This document shows positions 6,942 through 15,224 of a DNA stretch of 63,969 nt, in pieces. The stretch comes from an uncultured Spartobacteria bacterium (GTDB lineage Bacteria > Verrucomicrobiota > Verrucomicrobiia > Chthoniobacterales > JAATET01), in the NCBI GenBank assembly GCA_938011325.1, contig CALLUD010000028.1:1-63969 (forward strand), given 5' to 3'. The notes under the pieces were generated by a model. That model had not been told where the DNA came from. It ran no database searches and saw only the letters and a list, made by a program, of their open reading frames with translations. Made by a program: the position numbers and the translations under genes. Within the stretch, counting starts at the first letter, position 1. Each line of letters starts with the position of its first letter.

Positions 6942-7862
6942 TCATTCCCTCTCCCCGGTGCGCGGCACTTGCATCGCCGCCATGCGGCACAGCCCGATGA
7001 ATGTCTGCTCGGTTTGCCGCAATTCCCGGCTGCCCTGGTGAATCACCGCCCATTGCCGCACGATGCGAAAGCGCGGCGTCGGCCGCATCACCAGTGAGCC
7101 CTCCTCCAGTTCCGCGTCCGCAACCCAGGGCGCCATCATCGCCACACCCAAACCCAGTTGGGCCAGTTGCTTCATGATCTCGAAGCTTGGGATCTCGACA
7201 TACGACGTCAACCGCACGCCACTTTTCAAAAAGAAATCCTCCGCACGCCGAAAGGTGACACTGTTTCGCTGGTAGAGCAGAAAGTGCTCCTTCCGCAAAT
7301 CCTCCGCCGTCAGTCGTTGCTTTTCGGCCCAGGGGTGGAGCGGTGAAAAGAACAGGTGCAGGCGGTCGCGAAACAGCGCGTGTGCCTTCAACCCTTTTGG
7401 CAGCTTGTCGTCGACAACCAACGCAAGGTCCGCACGCCCCTCCTCCACCTCCGTCACCGCATTCGGCGTATCCTCGAGGCGCACCACCACCGACACCTTC
7501 GGATAAGACTCACGAAATTCGCGCAGCACCGGCGCGAGAATCGCGTGCGCCATCGAGGTGCTGAAAATCACGTTGATCCGCCCGCGTGCTTCGCCACGGC
7601 CCGAAACGGACTCCGTCGCCCGGTCGAGACTGTCGAGAATGCGCAGCACCTGCCCCAGAAAGTGCCGTCCCTCGGGCGTGAGGTGTGTCGTTTTGCCCTT
7701 CTTGTAGATCAATGCGCAGCCGAGCTGCTCCTCGAGGCGCTTCATGCCATGGCTGATCGCGGACTGCGTGACATGAAGAATGGCAGCGGTCTTCGTAAAG
7801 CTGCCAACGCGGGCGAGCGTGGCAAACACCCGGAGCAATCTCAGATCAAGGTCAATCGGCAT
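6942..7862 (-). CDS. LysR-family transcriptional regulator (likely nitrate operon)
   Basis: This 306-residue protein has the LysR winged helix-turn-helix at about 5-64 (LRVFATLARVGSFTKTAAIL, then THLTPEGRHFLGQVL) and a periplasmic-binding-like effector domain from about 92. It is divergent from the nitrate uptake and reduction operon, the usual arrangement for a LysR protein that controls its neighbour and itself. An inverted repeat in the 95-base gap is the probable operator. Known LysR regulators of nitrogen and sulfur genes (NtcB, Cbl, Nac) make a nitrate or nitrogen-state signal plausible, but the effector is not identifiable from sequence. Confidence 0.9.
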   Translation of the reverse strand: MPIDLDLRLLRVFATLARVGSFTKTAAILHVTQSAISHGMKRLEEQLGCALIYKKGKTTHLTPEGRHFLGQVLRILDSLDRATESVSGRGEARGRINVIFSTSMAHAILAPVLREFRESYPKVSVVVRLEDTPNAVTEVEEGRADLALVVDDKLPKGLKAHALFRDRLHLFFSPLHPWAEKQRLTAEDLRKEHFLLYQRNSVTFRRAEDFFLKSGVRLTSYVEIPSFEIMKQLAQLGLGVAMMAPWVADAELEEGSLVMRPTPRFRIVRQWAVIHQGSRELRQTEQTFIGLCRMAAMQVPRTGERE

Positions 7863-7871
7863 TCATGAGTA

Positions 7872-7894
7872 TTGTTCATGATCTATGTGAACAA
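7872..7894. promoter_or_regulatory. Inverted repeat, probable LysR operator
   Basis: TTGTTCA (7872-7878) and TGAACAA (7888-7894) form a perfect inverted repeat with a 9-base AT-rich spacer, in the divergent gap between the LysR gene and the nitrate operon. The T-(11 bases)-A spacing typical of LysR sites can be drawn inside it. The related word TTCATGA occurs at 7863, again inside the repeat at 7876, and at 7907, giving a spread of half-sites as LysR tetramers often use. Confidence 0.6.
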
Positions 7895-7957
7895 CAATCA
7901 CTCTATTCATGATACTTCAAACGCCATTTCGGCCCGTGGCGTGCTTTGTTCCCTGCC

Positions 7958-9022
7958 ATGACCCGCGTCCCAAACCGTGATACCCGGCCCGCAGGCGGCT
8001 TCCGAATCGGCTTTGTTCCGCTCGTGGATGCCGCCCCGCTTCTCGTCGCGGAGGCGCTGGGACTCTACGAGCGGCGTGGCATCAAGGTCCGGCTCAGTCC
8101 CGAGCTTGGCTGGGGTTCCATCCGCGAAAAGATCGTCTACGGCGAACTCGAGGCAGCGCACGCTCCGGGCGCCCTTCTCTTCTCCATTCTCCTCGGCACC
8201 CACGCCCGAGCCTGCGCGGTGGGCACGGACCTGATGCTAAACCTGCAGGGCAACGCAATCACCCTTTCCCGCCGCTGGTGGCAGAAGGGAACCCGCGACA
8301 CCCGCACGTTCCGCGCCGCCGTCCGGAGTGAAGCTCCGCGAGTGCCGGTCTTTGCCGTGGTGTCGCGGTTCTCGAGTCACCTTTTTCTGCTGCGCAACTG
8401 GTTGAGAAGCGCCGGCCTCGATCCCGACCGCGATGCGCGCTACATCGTCCTGCCGCCCCCGCTGGTCGGCGAACACCTTCGCGGCGGCCAAATTGATGGT
8501 TTTTGTGCCGGCGAGCCATGGAACTCGCTCGCCGCGTTGCAGGGGGACGGCTGGGTCGTCGCCACCAGCGGCACCCTCGCGCCACGGCATCCGGAGAAGG
8601 TGTTGCTTGTTCGCAACGAACTTCTCGATCGTCGCGACGAGGGCTACGACGCGCTGCGAGCCGCCGTCGTCGACGCCTGTCGATTCTGCGATAAACCGGA
8701 GAACCGGGACGCCGTCGTCGACGTCCTGCACGCCCGCGGAGTCTTTCCCAAGGATCGCGCCGTGCTGGCGAACTCCCTCATCGGCCCGTTCCAGACCGGC
8801 ACCGGCGCGCTCTCCGAACCGGGCCCCTTCACCATCTTTCATCGCGGCCAGGCCAATGCCGCAACCCGCGAGCGCGCCGAATGGTGCCTCGATGCGGCCA
8901 TCGAATGCGACGCCCTCGTTCTCGATGCCCGCAGCCGCCGGTTCTGCCTCGACGCGTTCATCGATCCTCACACCGAAGGACCGAAGCCGCGCCGGACCAC
9001 TGCCGCCTCCCAACCCGCCTGA
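7958..9022 (+). CDS. NasS-like cytoplasmic nitrate-binding protein (NrtA paralogue without signal peptide)
   Basis: The 354-residue protein belongs to the NrtA/CmpA substrate-binding fold: FRIGFVPLVDAAPLLVAEAL near the N-terminus, then GQIDGFCAGEPWNSLA at about 175-190. It aligns by eye with the real NrtA encoded next (GTIDGYCVGEPWNQQA). It lacks any signal peptide or lipobox, so it should stay in the cytoplasm. This is the property of NasS, the nitrate sensor that holds the antiterminator NasT. No ANTAR-domain NasT gene is in the window. ATG at 7958 is preferred over the TTG at 7946. It is the first gene of the operon and ends 4 bases before nrtA. An unusual leaderless importer subunit is the alternative reading. 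Confidence 0.8.
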   Translation: MTRVPNRDTRPAGGFRIGFVPLVDAAPLLVAEALGLYERRGIKVRLSPELGWGSIREKIVYGELEAAHAPGALLFSILLGTHARACAVGTDLMLNLQGNAITLSRRWWQKGTRDTRTFRAAVRSEAPRVPVFAVVSRFSSHLFLLRNWLRSAGLDPDRDARYIVLPPPLVGEHLRGGQIDGFCAGEPWNSLAALQGDGWVVATSGTLAPRHPEKVLLVRNELLDRRDEGYDALRAAVVDACRFCDKPENRDAVVDVLHARGVFPKDRAVLANSLIGPFQTGTGALSEPGPFTIFHRGQANAATRERAEWCLDAAIECDALVLDARSRRFCLDAFIDPHTEGPKPRRTTAASQPA

Positions 9023-9026
9023 CCCC

Positions 9027-10373
9027 ATGTTTCGTCGACTTCACATCTTAGGTCTCGCCGCGTGCGTCTTCGCGATGTCGCCGAATACGCAGGCCGGGAT
9101 GTTTCCCGTCGAGAAGCCCGATCTCAAGTTTGGCTTTATCAAGCTCACCGACTGCGCGCCACTCGTCGTCGCCAGGGAGCTTGGATACTTCGAGGAGGAG
9201 GGCCTCTTCGTCGAACTCGAGCCGCAGGCAAACTGGAAGACACTGCTCGATCGAGTGATTTCCGGCGAACTCGACGGCGCGCACATGCTGGCCGGGCAGC
9301 CGCTCGCAGCAGCCTGCGGGTTCGGCACTCAAGCCGAAATCGTCGTCCCCTGCAGCCTCGACTACAACGGCAACGCGATCACCGTTTCCAAGCCTCTCTG
9401 GGCGGAAATGAAGCCGTCGATCTCCAAGGAGAACGGACAACCGCGACATCCGATCACCGCCGAAAGCCTCGTCGCGATCGCCAGGGCCAGGAACGCCGCC
9501 GGGATGCCGCTGAAGTTCGGCATCGTCTTCCCGGTCAGCACGCACAACTACGAGCTTCGCTATTGGCTCGCTGCAGCCGGAATCAATCCCGGGCTCTACT
9601 ACGATCCGGAAACCGGAGAGAAAAACATCCCCGGGGTGCTCGGCGCCGAAGTCGAGTTGTCCGTCACTCCTCCACCGCAAATGCCCTCCACGCTCGAGGC
9701 AGGGACCATCGACGGCTATTGCGTCGGCGAGCCGTGGAACCAGCAGGCGGTGTTCAGGAAGATCGGTGTGCCCGTCGTCACAAACTCCGAGATTTGGAAA
9801 AACAATCCCGAGAAGGTTTTTGGCGTCACTGCGGCGTTCGCCAGGGAGAATCCCGAAACCCTCAAAGCAATCACCAAGGCGCTGATTCGCGCCGCCAAAT
9901 GGCTCGATGAGAGCGTGGAGAATCGGCGCGCAGCCTGCGAGATGCTCGCCCAACCGCACTATGTGGGGGCGGATGCCGGGGTCATCGGAAACAGCATGAC
10001 CGGCACCTTTGAGTTTGAGGTCGGCGACAAGCGGGAGATGCCCGATTTCAACGTCTTCTTCCGCCATCACGCCACCTTCCCGTGGTATAGCGACGCGATC
10101 TGGTTCCTCACGCAGATGCGCCGGTGGGGACAGATTACCGAGGACCACCCCGACGAGTGGTATTTCGAAATCGCGAAGCGGATTTACAAACCGGAGGTTT
10201 ACCGCGCCGCCGCCGCCTCACTCATCGAGGAAGGGACCTTCACCGAGGCCGATTTCCCTTCTGCCGACACCGACGGTTTCCGCCCGTCCACGACCGACTT
10301 CATCGACGGCAAGCCTTACGACGGCCGCAAACCCAACGACTACATCCGAAGCTTCGCAATCGGTCTCAAATAA
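9027..10373 (+). CDS. nrtA: Nitrate ABC transporter substrate-binding protein
   Basis: This 448-residue protein binds nitrate (perhaps nitrite) in the periplasm for the NrtBCD importer. It has a signal peptide (MFRRLHILGLAACVFAMSPN, cleavage near TQAG), the fold opening DLKFGFIKLTDCAPLVVARE and the family signature DGYCVGEPWNQQA. The length fits NrtA. Bicarbonate-binding CmpA is a close relative, but the reductase genes downstream favour nitrate. The start follows the NasS-like stop by four bases, and the upstream frame that joins it to 8433 is a shadow. Confidence 0.9.
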   Translation: MFRRLHILGLAACVFAMSPNTQAGMFPVEKPDLKFGFIKLTDCAPLVVARELGYFEEEGLFVELEPQANWKTLLDRVISGELDGAHMLAGQPLAAACGFGTQAEIVVPCSLDYNGNAITVSKPLWAEMKPSISKENGQPRHPITAESLVAIARARNAAGMPLKFGIVFPVSTHNYELRYWLAAAGINPGLYYDPETGEKNIPGVLGAEVELSVTPPPQMPSTLEAGTIDGYCVGEPWNQQAVFRKIGVPVVTNSEIWKNNPEKVFGVTAAFARENPETLKAITKALIRAAKWLDESVENRRAACEMLAQPHYVGADAGVIGNSMTGTFEFEVGDKREMPDFNVFFRHHATFPWYSDAIWFLTQMRRWGQITEDHPDEWYFEIAKRIYKPEVYRAAAASLIEEGTFTEADFPSADTDGFRPSTTDFIDGKPYDGRKPNDYIRSFAIGLK

Positions 10374-10401
10374 CCCGCAAGACCTCGCGAGAAAACCAGC
10401 C

Positions 10402-11577
10402 ATGAGCATTGCCACAGACAATCCACCCGTAGCCGCATCTCCACCGCGGAAACCACGATGGAACGCACACGCCGTCACCCACGCGCTCGACCGCCTGGGC
10501 CTGGGCTTTTTTTCGCCATTTGTCCGGCTTGTCGCGGGCGACGAGCCGGAAAAGCAGGTGCACGAGATCACCCTGAACATCGTCCTGCCCGGAGTCGCAT
10601 TCGCGATCTTCCTCGGGCTGTGGGCGCTGGCCGCATCGCACATCCGCACCGACGCGCAGAAGATTCCCAGTCCCGCCGAAACATGGGCGGCGTGGCAGGG
10701 CATCGTGAAATTCGCGAAGAACGAATCGAAGAAGGCTGACGCCTTCGAGGCTCGCATGAAAACGGTCGCTCAAAAGCAGATCGATGTCGCGGACAGCCAG
10801 CTTCCGATTTTGGAAGCGGCGAAGGCTGTCGGGAATACCGTCGAGGCGGCTGCGATCGAAGGCAGGATTCAAGCGACCAGGGAACGGGCGGCCACCTACC
10901 TTGAGCGCAAATATGTCGGTCCGCCCACCTTCTTCACACAGATCGCGACGAGTCTGTTCACGGTGACGGTCGGTTTTGCGGCAGCCACGCTTATCGCGGT
11001 CCCGCTCGGGATTCTCTGCGGACTCAGCAAGCCATTCAACACGGCGATCAATCCACTCATCCAGATCTTCAAACCCGTCTCTCCCCTCGCGTGGCTGCCG
11101 ATTGTTTTCGTGATCGTCACCGCACTCTGCAAGCCGTCGAGCGGCGACAGCTTCATCACTCGCGCCATGTTGATTTCCGCAGGCACCGTCACGCTCTGCT
11201 CGCTCTGGCCAACGCTCATCAACACCGCCGTCGGCGTCGCCGGGATCGACCCCGATCACATGAATGTCGCGAAGGTTCTCAAACTCAGCTGGACCCAGCG
11301 CATCTTCAAAATCGTTCTGCCCTCCGCGCTTCCCATGATCTTCACCGGCATGCGCCTTTCGCTGGGGGTCGGGTGGATGGTCCTCATCGCAGCCGACATG
11401 CTCGCCCAGAATCCCGGTCTCGGAAAGTTCGTCTGGGACACCTTCCAAAACGGCTCCACCACCAGCATGGCGCAGATCGTCTGTGCTGTCTTCGCCATCG
11501 GCATCATCGGGTTCGTCCTCGACCGCATCATGCTCATCCTCCAGCGCCTCGTGAGCTTCGACGAAAGGGCCATCTGA
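10402..11577 (+). CDS. nrtB: Nitrate ABC transporter permease
   Basis: The 391-residue permease has an N-terminal cytoplasmic tail, one early membrane helix (VLPGVAFAIFLGLWALAASH) and then an unusual hydrophilic, lysine-rich insert of about 90 residues (roughly 90-175) that looks coiled coil. The standard binding-protein-dependent permease domain follows, with the EAA-like loop near LKLSWTQRIFKIVLPSALP. The usual NrtB is about 270-280 residues, so the insert between the first helix and the rest is extra. It would face the periplasm or cytoplasm depending on topology. Start ATG at 10402. Confidence 0.9.
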   Translation: MSIATDNPPVAASPPRKPRWNAHAVTHALDRLGLGFFSPFVRLVAGDEPEKQVHEITLNIVLPGVAFAIFLGLWALAASHIRTDAQKIPSPAETWAAWQGIVKFAKNESKKADAFEARMKTVAQKQIDVADSQLPILEAAKAVGNTVEAAAIEGRIQATRERAATYLERKYVGPPTFFTQIATSLFTVTVGFAAATLIAVPLGILCGLSKPFNTAINPLIQIFKPVSPLAWLPIVFVIVTALCKPSSGDSFITRAMLISAGTVTLCSLWPTLINTAVGVAGIDPDHMNVAKVLKLSWTQRIFKIVLPSALPMIFTGMRLSLGVGWMVLIAADMLAQNPGLGKFVWDTFQNGSTTSMAQIVCAVFAIGIIGFVLDRIMLILQRLVSFDERAI

Positions 11578-11579
11578 CC

Positions 11580-11747
11580 ATGACGCGAAATCTTCACGAC
11601 ACCAAAAGCGCCAGGGCAACTGCCCGAAAGAGCGTGTCCGTCACACAAACTGAACTGCGCCGGACCTTCGGCAAGGGACGCTCCCAACTCCTCGCCGCGT
11701 TACGCGCCGCGCTCAACGCCTCATCACGCGTCCCTCGCAATACCTGA
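11580..11747 (+). CDS. Small basic protein inside the nitrate operon (55 aa)
   Basis: ATG at 11580 lies two bases after the nrtB stop, and the ORF ends six bases before nrtC, so it fills the gap exactly. The product is rich in Arg, Ser, Thr and Ala (TKSARATARKSVSVTQTELR, then FGKGRSQLLAALRAALN). It has no signal peptide or membrane helix. The second half could form an amphipathic helix. No family is recognised. Its position makes it a candidate regulatory or RNA-binding peptide, or a translational coupler, but chance coding cannot be excluded. Confidence 0.5.
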   Translation: MTRNLHDTKSARATARKSVSVTQTELRRTFGKGRSQLLAALRAALNASSRVPRNT

Positions 11748-11753
11748 TTTGCC

Positions 11754-12644
11754 ATGTCCTTTTTCGAGCTTCGCCACGTCAGCAAAGGCTACGGCTCCGG
11801 TGCAAACCGGACCGAGGTGTTGCGCGACATCAATCTCAAGATCGCGAAAGGGGAGTTCGTCGCCATCGTCGGCTACTCAGGCTCCGGGAAGACGACACTC
11901 ATGTCGCTGCTCGCGGGATTGGTTCGGCCCGACTCCGGCTGCGTGATTCATCACGGTCGGGAGGTCGACGGCCCCAGTCCGGGTCGTGGCCTCGTATTTC
12001 AGAACTACTCGCTGCTTCCCTGGCTCACGGTCGAGGAGAACGTCGCTCTCTCGGTGGACCAGCTTTACTCCGGAGAATCCGCCACGCAGCGCCGCCAGCG
12101 GGTCCACGACGCCGTCGAGATGGTGAATCTCACGCCCGCACTTCACAAACGACCAGGCGAACTCTCCGGCGGCATGCGCCAGCGCACTTCCGTCGCGAGA
12201 ACCCTTGCGATGAATCCCGAGATCCTTCTCCTCGACGAACCGCTCAGCGCCCTCGACGCGCTCACTCGCAGCAAGCTCCAGGACCAGATTCTCGAGATCC
12301 GCGACGCGCTTCACCAGACGATCATTCTCATCACAAACGATGTCGATGAGGGGCTCTACATGGCCGATCGCATCATCCCGCTCAGCATTGGACCCGGCGC
12401 AACATTCGGCCCGGAGGTCATCGTCGATATCGAGCGACCGCGAAACCGCGCGGCGTTGAATCACGACGAACGCTTCAAGCTCAAGAGGCGTCAGATCCTC
12501 GAGTATTTGCTCGCGCAAAAAGCCCGCGTCGCGTCTGGATCCGGCGCCGCCGTTCAGCTTCCCGCCGTAAAGCCCGCCGACATCTCCTCCGGCGGCAACT
12601 GGATTGAAAAGATCACCGGCCAGCGTCTGGCCCGCTCCGCATGA
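11754..12644 (+). CDS. nrtC: Nitrate ABC transporter ATPase, first of two
   Basis: This 296-residue ATPase has Walker A GYSGSGKTT, a Q-loop FQNYSLLPWL, signature LSGGMRQR and Walker B LLLDEPLSALD. The C-terminal 60 residues have a short extension (about RRQILEYLLAQKA onward) without the NrtA-like regulatory domain that full cyanobacterial NrtC carries. Both ATPases here are thus NrtD-size, and the sensing domain may instead be the separate NasS-like protein. It overlaps the next gene by four bases (ATGA). Confidence 0.88.
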   Translation: MSFFELRHVSKGYGSGANRTEVLRDINLKIAKGEFVAIVGYSGSGKTTLMSLLAGLVRPDSGCVIHHGREVDGPSPGRGLVFQNYSLLPWLTVEENVALSVDQLYSGESATQRRQRVHDAVEMVNLTPALHKRPGELSGGMRQRTSVARTLAMNPEILLLDEPLSALDALTRSKLQDQILEIRDALHQTIILITNDVDEGLYMADRIIPLSIGPGATFGPEVIVDIERPRNRAALNHDERFKLKRRQILEYLLAQKARVASGSGAAVQLPAVKPADISSGGNWIEKITGQRLARSA

Positions 12645-13477
12645 GCTACTTCGAAGCCTGGAACCTGCAAAAGATCTACCGCTCGAAACGCGGCGACACC
12701 GTCGTCGTTCAGGATTTCACGCTCAAGATGGAGCGTGGCGAATTTGTCTGCATCGTCGGCCACTCCGGCTGCGGCAAATCGACCGTTCTCTCGATGGTCG
12801 CCGGCCTCAACGAGATCACCGGCGGAGGGGTGATTCTCGACGGACGGGAAATCGACGGCGCCGGACCGGATCGCGGCGTCGTGTTTCAATCCCCCTGCCT
12901 TCTCCCGTGGATGACCACGCTCGAGAACATCATGCTCGGCATCAACCAGGTCTATCCTCACGTGCCCAAAGTCCAGCGCCGGCAGATTGCCGCGTATTAC
13001 CTCGACCGCGTCGGCCTTGCAGGCACTGAGCACCGAAGACCGGCCGAGCTCTCGCAGGGCATGCGTCAGCGCGTGGGTCTGGCGCGCGCCTTCGCGCTCG
13101 CGCCAAAGATGCTCCTCCTCGACGAGCCCTTCGGCATGCTCGACAAGCTCACCAAAGTCGAGCTGCAGGATGTGCTTCTCGAGTTGTGGAATCGGGAACG
13201 TCTCACCGCGCTCATGGTCACGCACGACGTCGACGAGGCGATTTTTCTCGCGGACCGCGTCGTCTGCATGTCGAACGGCCCGGAGGCCGAGATCGGTGAC
13301 ATTCTCGAAATCAGGATTCCCCGCCCGCGCAATCGCGCCGGGCTGCTCGAGACAGGCGAATATTACCTGCTGCGCGAGCACCTCATCGACTTCCTCGAAA
13401 ACAAATCCCATCTCCGCCCCTCGAGGCCGGGGCGCCCGGCGCCCGGCGCAACCTCCGCAACCGCTCCGATGCCATGA
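12641..13477 (+). CDS. nrtD: Nitrate ABC transporter ATPase, second of two
   Basis: The 278-residue ATPase has Walker A GHSGCGKST, Q-loop FQSPCLLPWM, signature LSQGMRQRV and Walker B LLLDEPFGMLD. It pairs with the preceding ATPase as a heterodimer under the NrtB permease. The gene overlaps both neighbours by four bases (ATGA at 12641 and at 13474), typical of tightly coupled translation. Confidence 0.9.
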   Translation: MSYFEAWNLQKIYRSKRGDTVVVQDFTLKMERGEFVCIVGHSGCGKSTVLSMVAGLNEITGGGVILDGREIDGAGPDRGVVFQSPCLLPWMTTLENIMLGINQVYPHVPKVQRRQIAAYYLDRVGLAGTEHRRPAELSQGMRQRVGLARAFALAPKMLLLDEPFGMLDKLTKVELQDVLLELWNRERLTALMVTHDVDEAIFLADRVVCMSNGPEAEIGDILEIRIPRPRNRAGLLETGEYYLLREHLIDFLENKSHLRPSRPGRPAPGATSATAPMP

Positions 13478-15222
13478 CGGTCGACGACCATCCCTTCACC
13501 GCCGAACAGAAGGAATATCTGCAAGGATTCTTCGCCGCAGCGGCATGCCGTCCGTTTGTCGGGCATTTTGCAAACGGTCGGATCACCAGCGATCCGGCTT
13601 CCGGCCTTCCCAACGAGGCCGGGGAAGCCGTTTTTGGCACGCCGGTCGAGGATCTTTGCGAGCAGGAGCTGTGGAAGCACGAGCAGAACGGGCTCGACAT
13701 CTGGGACACTCTCGTCGCGCATGCCGAGGCAAACAGACTTCCCGACAAGAAGAACACATTCCTCTTTCGATTCCATGGCCTGTTCTATGTCGGCCCCGCG
13801 CAGGAGTCATTCATGCTCCGGCTTCGCACGCCAGGCGGTGAGCTGACTTCCGCGCAAATGCGCGGCCTCGCGGAGATCGCGAAAGATTGGGGTGGCGGCT
13901 ACGCGCATGTCACAACGCGCGCAAACATCCAGATCCGCGAGATTCAGCCAAAAAACATCATCGATGTTCTCACGAAGCTTCAGCAGCTCGGTCTCACCTC
14001 GCGCGGATCCGGCGTCGACAACCTGCGCAACATCACGTGCTCGGCAACAGCAGGCATCGATCCCGCGGAATTGATCGACACCCGCCCGATGGCAAAAGCT
14101 CTGCATTACTACATCCTCAACAACCGCGATCTCTACGGCCTGCCGCGAAAGTTCAACATTTCGTTCGAAGGCGGCGGCTCGATCGCCACGGCCGCGGAAA
14201 CCAACGACATCGGATTCGTCGCGGTGAAGGTTGGCGAAGGAAAATCGGTGGAACCCGGAATCTACTTCCGCCTGCAACTCGCCGGAATCACCGGTCATCA
14301 GCAGTTCGCGATCGACACCGGCTACGTCATCCGTCCCGCCGACTCCGTGGCGGTTGCCGCTGCAATCGTGCGCGTATTCAACGAGCACGGCGATCGCACA
14401 AACCGCAGGAAGGCGCGACTCAAATACCTCATCGACCGCTGGGGCACGGAGAAATTCATGGACGAAGTCGGAAAGAAGCTCGCTTTCCCGCTTCAGAAGC
14501 TTCCGCTCGCCGATTGCGAAACCGGCCATCCCCCGATCCCGCACGGTCATCTCGGGGTCTACCGGCAAAAGCAGCCGCAGAAGAATTACATCGGTGTCGC
14601 CATGCCGGTCGGCGCAATGACCGTCCGCCAGATGCGGCGCCTGGCGGATCTCGCGGAAAATTACGGCTCCGGAAGTCTGCGCCTCACCGTATGGCAAAAC
14701 GTGATTCTGCCCGACATACCCGACGCATTTGTCGAAACGGTGAAGCGCAATCTCGTGCGCATGGGCTTTCACTACGAAGCATCGTCAATCGCCGGTGGTA
14801 TCGTGGCGTGCACGGGAAACGCCGGCTGCAAGTGGGCTTCCACTGCCACGAAGGCGCATGGCATCGAACTGGCGCGATATCTCGAAAAGAAACTGCGGCT
14901 CGATCGCCCGATCAACATCCATCTCACCGGCTGCCCGCATTCCTGCGCCCAGCATTACATCGGCGACATTGGCTTGTTGGGAGCAAAGGTCAACGACCAT
15001 GGAGCGCAGGTCGAGGGCTATCATGTCCTGCTCGGCGGCAATTGCATTGGCGATCAAAAACTCGGACGCGAAATCTTTCACGGCATTCCGTTCAGCCAGA
15101 TTCCCGGCCTGCTCGAAGGTGTGCTCACCACCTATCTCGCAAGGCGCAGACCCAACGAAACCTTCTCCGATTTCACCGCACGCCACAGCGTGAAGGAGCT
15201 CCAGGAACTCTTCTCCGCGTAA
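13474..15222 (+). CDS. nirA: Siroheme nitrite reductase, NirA type
   Basis: This 582-residue enzyme reduces nitrite to ammonium by six electrons in the cytoplasm. It has the duplicated NirA/sulfite-reductase fold and the siroheme-[4Fe-4S] ligands Cys446, Cys452, Cys487 and Cys491 (motifs CTGNAGC and TGCPHSC). Substrate-binding residues lie in the HVTTRANIQIREI region. It has no NADH or FAD domain, so it needs a separate electron donor; ferredoxin is usual. The diflavin reductase gene starts two bases downstream. The N-terminus PFTAEQKEYLQGFFA resembles that of the diflavin protein. Sulfite reductase is the alternative, but the operon argues for nitrite. Confidence 0.9.
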   Translation: MTVDDHPFTAEQKEYLQGFFAAAACRPFVGHFANGRITSDPASGLPNEAGEAVFGTPVEDLCEQELWKHEQNGLDIWDTLVAHAEANRLPDKKNTFLFRFHGLFYVGPAQESFMLRLRTPGGELTSAQMRGLAEIAKDWGGGYAHVTTRANIQIREIQPKNIIDVLTKLQQLGLTSRGSGVDNLRNITCSATAGIDPAELIDTRPMAKALHYYILNNRDLYGLPRKFNISFEGGGSIATAAETNDIGFVAVKVGEGKSVEPGIYFRLQLAGITGHQQFAIDTGYVIRPADSVAVAAAIVRVFNEHGDRTNRRKARLKYLIDRWGTEKFMDEVGKKLAFPLQKLPLADCETGHPPIPHGHLGVYRQKQPQKNYIGVAMPVGAMTVRQMRRLADLAENYGSGSLRLTVWQNVILPDIPDAFVETVKRNLVRMGFHYEASSIAGGIVACTGNAGCKWASTATKAHGIELARYLEKKLRLDRPINIHLTGCPHSCAQHYIGDIGLLGAKVNDHGAQVEGYHVLLGGNCIGDQKLGREIFHGIPFSQIPGLLEGVLTTYLARRRPNETFSDFTARHSVKELQELFSA

Positions 15223-15224
15223 TC

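Noticed and set aside
7863..7957. NasT-type antitermination leader before the nitrate operon
   Set aside because: The gap has no pair of hairpins and no terminator; only one inverted repeat with a long spacer, which suits a protein operator.
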